The position numbers and the translations under genes are program-made. DNA of 64,000 nt from Niebla homalea (lineage: Eukaryota; Ascomycota; Lecanoromycetes; Lecanorales; Ramalinaceae). The first letter of the stretch is position 1. Every line of letters starts with the position of its first letter. Shown here piece after piece: positions 61,484 to 64,000 of this stretch. The notes under the pieces are model-generated. The model made no database searches. It saw only the letters and a program-made list of their open reading frames with translations, and had not been told where the DNA came from. Location of the stretch: NCBI GenBank assembly GCA_019925105.1, contig JAHGAU010000013.1:1-64000 (forward strand), in the 5' to 3' direction.

Positions 61484-64000
61484 TATGATACCCTTATTTA
61501 AGTGCGTACGGCTTTATTGCTAAGCGATAAAGCCCCTTTTTTATTCTTTTTTCCTTATTATACCTCTGGCGGTCCTTTTTATATTAAGTTTTCCTAATTA
61601 CTTTATTTCTTTAAATTATTCCGATAATAGCCGAGGGCTAGCCTGGCTTAAATACCGAGCACGTAGGTACCGGATTAAGGTCTTAATTTAATATAGAAAT
61701 AAGAAGGGGCCGTCGTTAAAAACTTTATAAACGTAAAGGGTACGACTTAGTAAAAAGTTATATAATAAGTTTATTTATATAAGTATTAATTTACCGTAAG
61801 TATTAATTACGTTAACTGTTTATCTACTGGTATATTAATTTACCTTGTTATTATTTAACTTAAGTTAATAGCAGAATAATTAAATAATAAATATAGTTAA
61901 CTATTATAATACCTACTTAATCGTTAGACTATATAACCCCTTAATCTTAATAATTTAAAAAATTAATATTATTTTTTCTTTTTCTTTATTCTTTTCTTAT
62001 TTATAATTTACCTTCGGGTAATATAACTATACTTATCGTATTTATCTTTATAGATATATAGGAATTTAGTATTAATAAGTACCAATAACAATACCCTTTA
62101 AAATATAATAATAATTACTTAATAAGTAAAATTAACGCTTTATATATTATAAATACTTATTAACTTAAGTATAAAAATAATTATCGATCTTAATCTTATA
62201 AAGTTTATCCGCGTCCGGCCGCGTTTCTATATACCTTTAAAAACTTCTTATTATATTATAGTTAAAAGTAAATCTTTATTAAAAATAAGGATTAAAAATT
62301 ATTAATTAAAGTAAAATTATAAAATCCGCTTATAATTAATTTAATAATAACCTTAATAAGTGGATTCTTTACTTTATTATTATCTTAGAAGATCTTATTT
62401 AATAGTTATAAGTTTATATATATTCTTCGTTTATCCGTTATATAATTTATAAGTTTCGTAATTTATAATTAATAAAGCGTTTTAATAAGAAAAACCTTTA
62501 CGATTTCATTAAAATAATATTATTTACCGGAAAATACTATTAATCCCAATCTTTTCTTAATATATAAAACGGAGATTTTTAAATATATTTAATAGACTTA
62601 AATTAAAAATGGAATATAATAACGTTATATAAATATACTTTCTACCGTAAGTATTTTATTAAATATTTAACGGAGAAAATAACTTATCCGTAATGCCGAT
62701 AAAATATCTATAATATGGTATTATTATATCTTTAAATTTATTTACGTTTATATACGGACTTTACTTAATTTATTAAAAATAATAAAAGGTTATTTTTACT
62801 TTAAGATTTCCCTTTTAAAAGGAGGGTTTTATTCGTATTACGTTATTCTTATTATTAATAATATTAAAAATTTAAAAAAGTATAATCTTAAATCTTTATT
62901 TAAAAATATATCTTAATAATATAAATTATATTAAGACTGCATTTATTATTAATTATTATACCTTTTTTAACTTTTTTACCCCCGTTATAATTATTTTCCT
63001 TAAGAAAGCCTTTAATAATATATTATTTTATTTCTCCGGTAGCTTTAATATAAAACTTTAAGGCTTTTTTAAGCTTATATTAAGTTTTATAATTTAGATT
63101 ATTAAAGGGTTAAAAGCGTAATAGTCTTTTCGTTTATTATTTTTTACCGGCTCTTTTTAAGTAAAAATTAAGCTGATTTCCGCTTATTAATAATTAATAA
63201 ATATTTATTTAACTAATAAGAAGCTTATAAAGTTTAATCTTTTTTTCAATTAATATTATTATATTATCCGCGTTAATACTTTTATAAATAATTTTAAGCT
63301 CCTTATAATAAAACCTTATATTATTAAATACCTATAATTACTTAATGTCGATTATAGAATTAAAGGGGCCTTTAATAAAGTTTACCCCTTAATATATTAT
63401 TACTATTTATTACGATTTAAAGGCCGGGATTAAATTAATTAAAATTTCCGCTAAAGATATTTATATAAAATCAGTAATAAAATAAAATATTTTATTCTAT
63501 AAGTAAAATTAATATAGCGATATAATATTAAAATATAAATACTTCCGGATTTATATTATATTAAAGTTATCGGAAAAAGTAATAACTTAAATTATAAAAA
63601 TCTATTAATAAGACTCCTGCCGGTAAGCGATCGTAATCTATCTTAAATAATTTTCTATAAAGATAACCTTATAATTTTACCATAGATTACCCTCTTTAAG
63701 TAATAGATTACTTATATATAATTAATTATTTTTAATAGGGCTTAATCGGGGGCTTTAATAATATAAAATTAATAAAAATTATTACGATTAAGGATTTATA
63801 AGGAATATACGATTTATACCTTTATTATATTACGGGATCTTAAGGATCTTTAAGGCGGATAATTATAAACTTTTTAAGGCGTTATTAATAATTAATCTTT
63901 TATTTATAATTTAATTATTAAAGCTATTAAAAAATTTAATTATACGTTTTTTATTAATAAATATTTTATTATTAATATACTTATTGTCTAACTAATAACT
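61484..64000. other. outer right arm, degraded, unrecognised
   Basis: This mirrors 10,271-12,795 with no net indel and carries the second copy of the conserved hairpin (61,510-61,534). It runs to the edge of the window without any sign of the arm ending. Confidence 0.6.

Larger units (their letters stand above)
40000..64000 (-). repeat. right arm of giant imperfect palindrome
   Basis: This is the reverse complement of the left arm (anchors are given in that entry). It is longer because a 6.6-kb Copia interrupts it at 54,875-61,478 and because it carries a third 187-bp unit. It continues to the last base of the window: the final 50 bases still match 10,275-10,330. Confidence 0.93.

Overview
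The window looks like an AT-rich, RIP-degenerated (repeat-induced point mutation) transposon block of a filamentous ascomycete. CpA and TpG are nearly absent while CpG and TpA remain: in the first 300 bases I count 1 CpA and 3 TpG against about 9 CpG. Former Gln (CAA/CAG) and Trp (TGG) codons read as TAA/TAG throughout. I found no intact gene, tRNA or rRNA. Everything protein-like is a dead retroelement relic or a degraded frame I cannot name.

The main structure is a very large imperfect palindrome. The left arm (about 10,271-27,585, + strand) reappears reverse-complemented as the right arm (about 40,000-64,000). The right arm runs to the window edge, so the repeat probably continues outside it. 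Matching positions add to a nearly constant sum over kilobases: 74,278 at the outer end; about 67,677 to 67,786 inside the Copia insertion; 67,582 at the inner end. The arms differ mostly by C/T and G/A transitions. Positions 1-10,270 have no partner here and probably pair with sequence beyond 64,000.

The 12.4-kb loop (27,586-40,000) holds an LTR-like fragment with CACGTG boxes, a truncated + strand Copia (primer site, gag zinc knuckle, protease, gag-pre-integrase), and a - strand Copia running from an LTR at 31,711-31,884 through RNase H, RT, integrase, protease and gag to an (AAT)n tract. It also holds the tail of a - strand Gypsy integrase at the loop/right-arm border.

The right arm alone carries a complete 6.6-kb Copia (54,875-61,478, - strand) with 152-bp LTRs, a 5-bp target duplication, a polypurine tract and a primer site matching the anticodon arm of initiator tRNA-Met (half-tRNA priming). 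The likely order is: elements nested, an inverted duplication formed, Copia inserted into one arm, and RIP mutated all of it. The rest of the arms holds long degraded frames, some conserved between arms, whose product I do not recognise.
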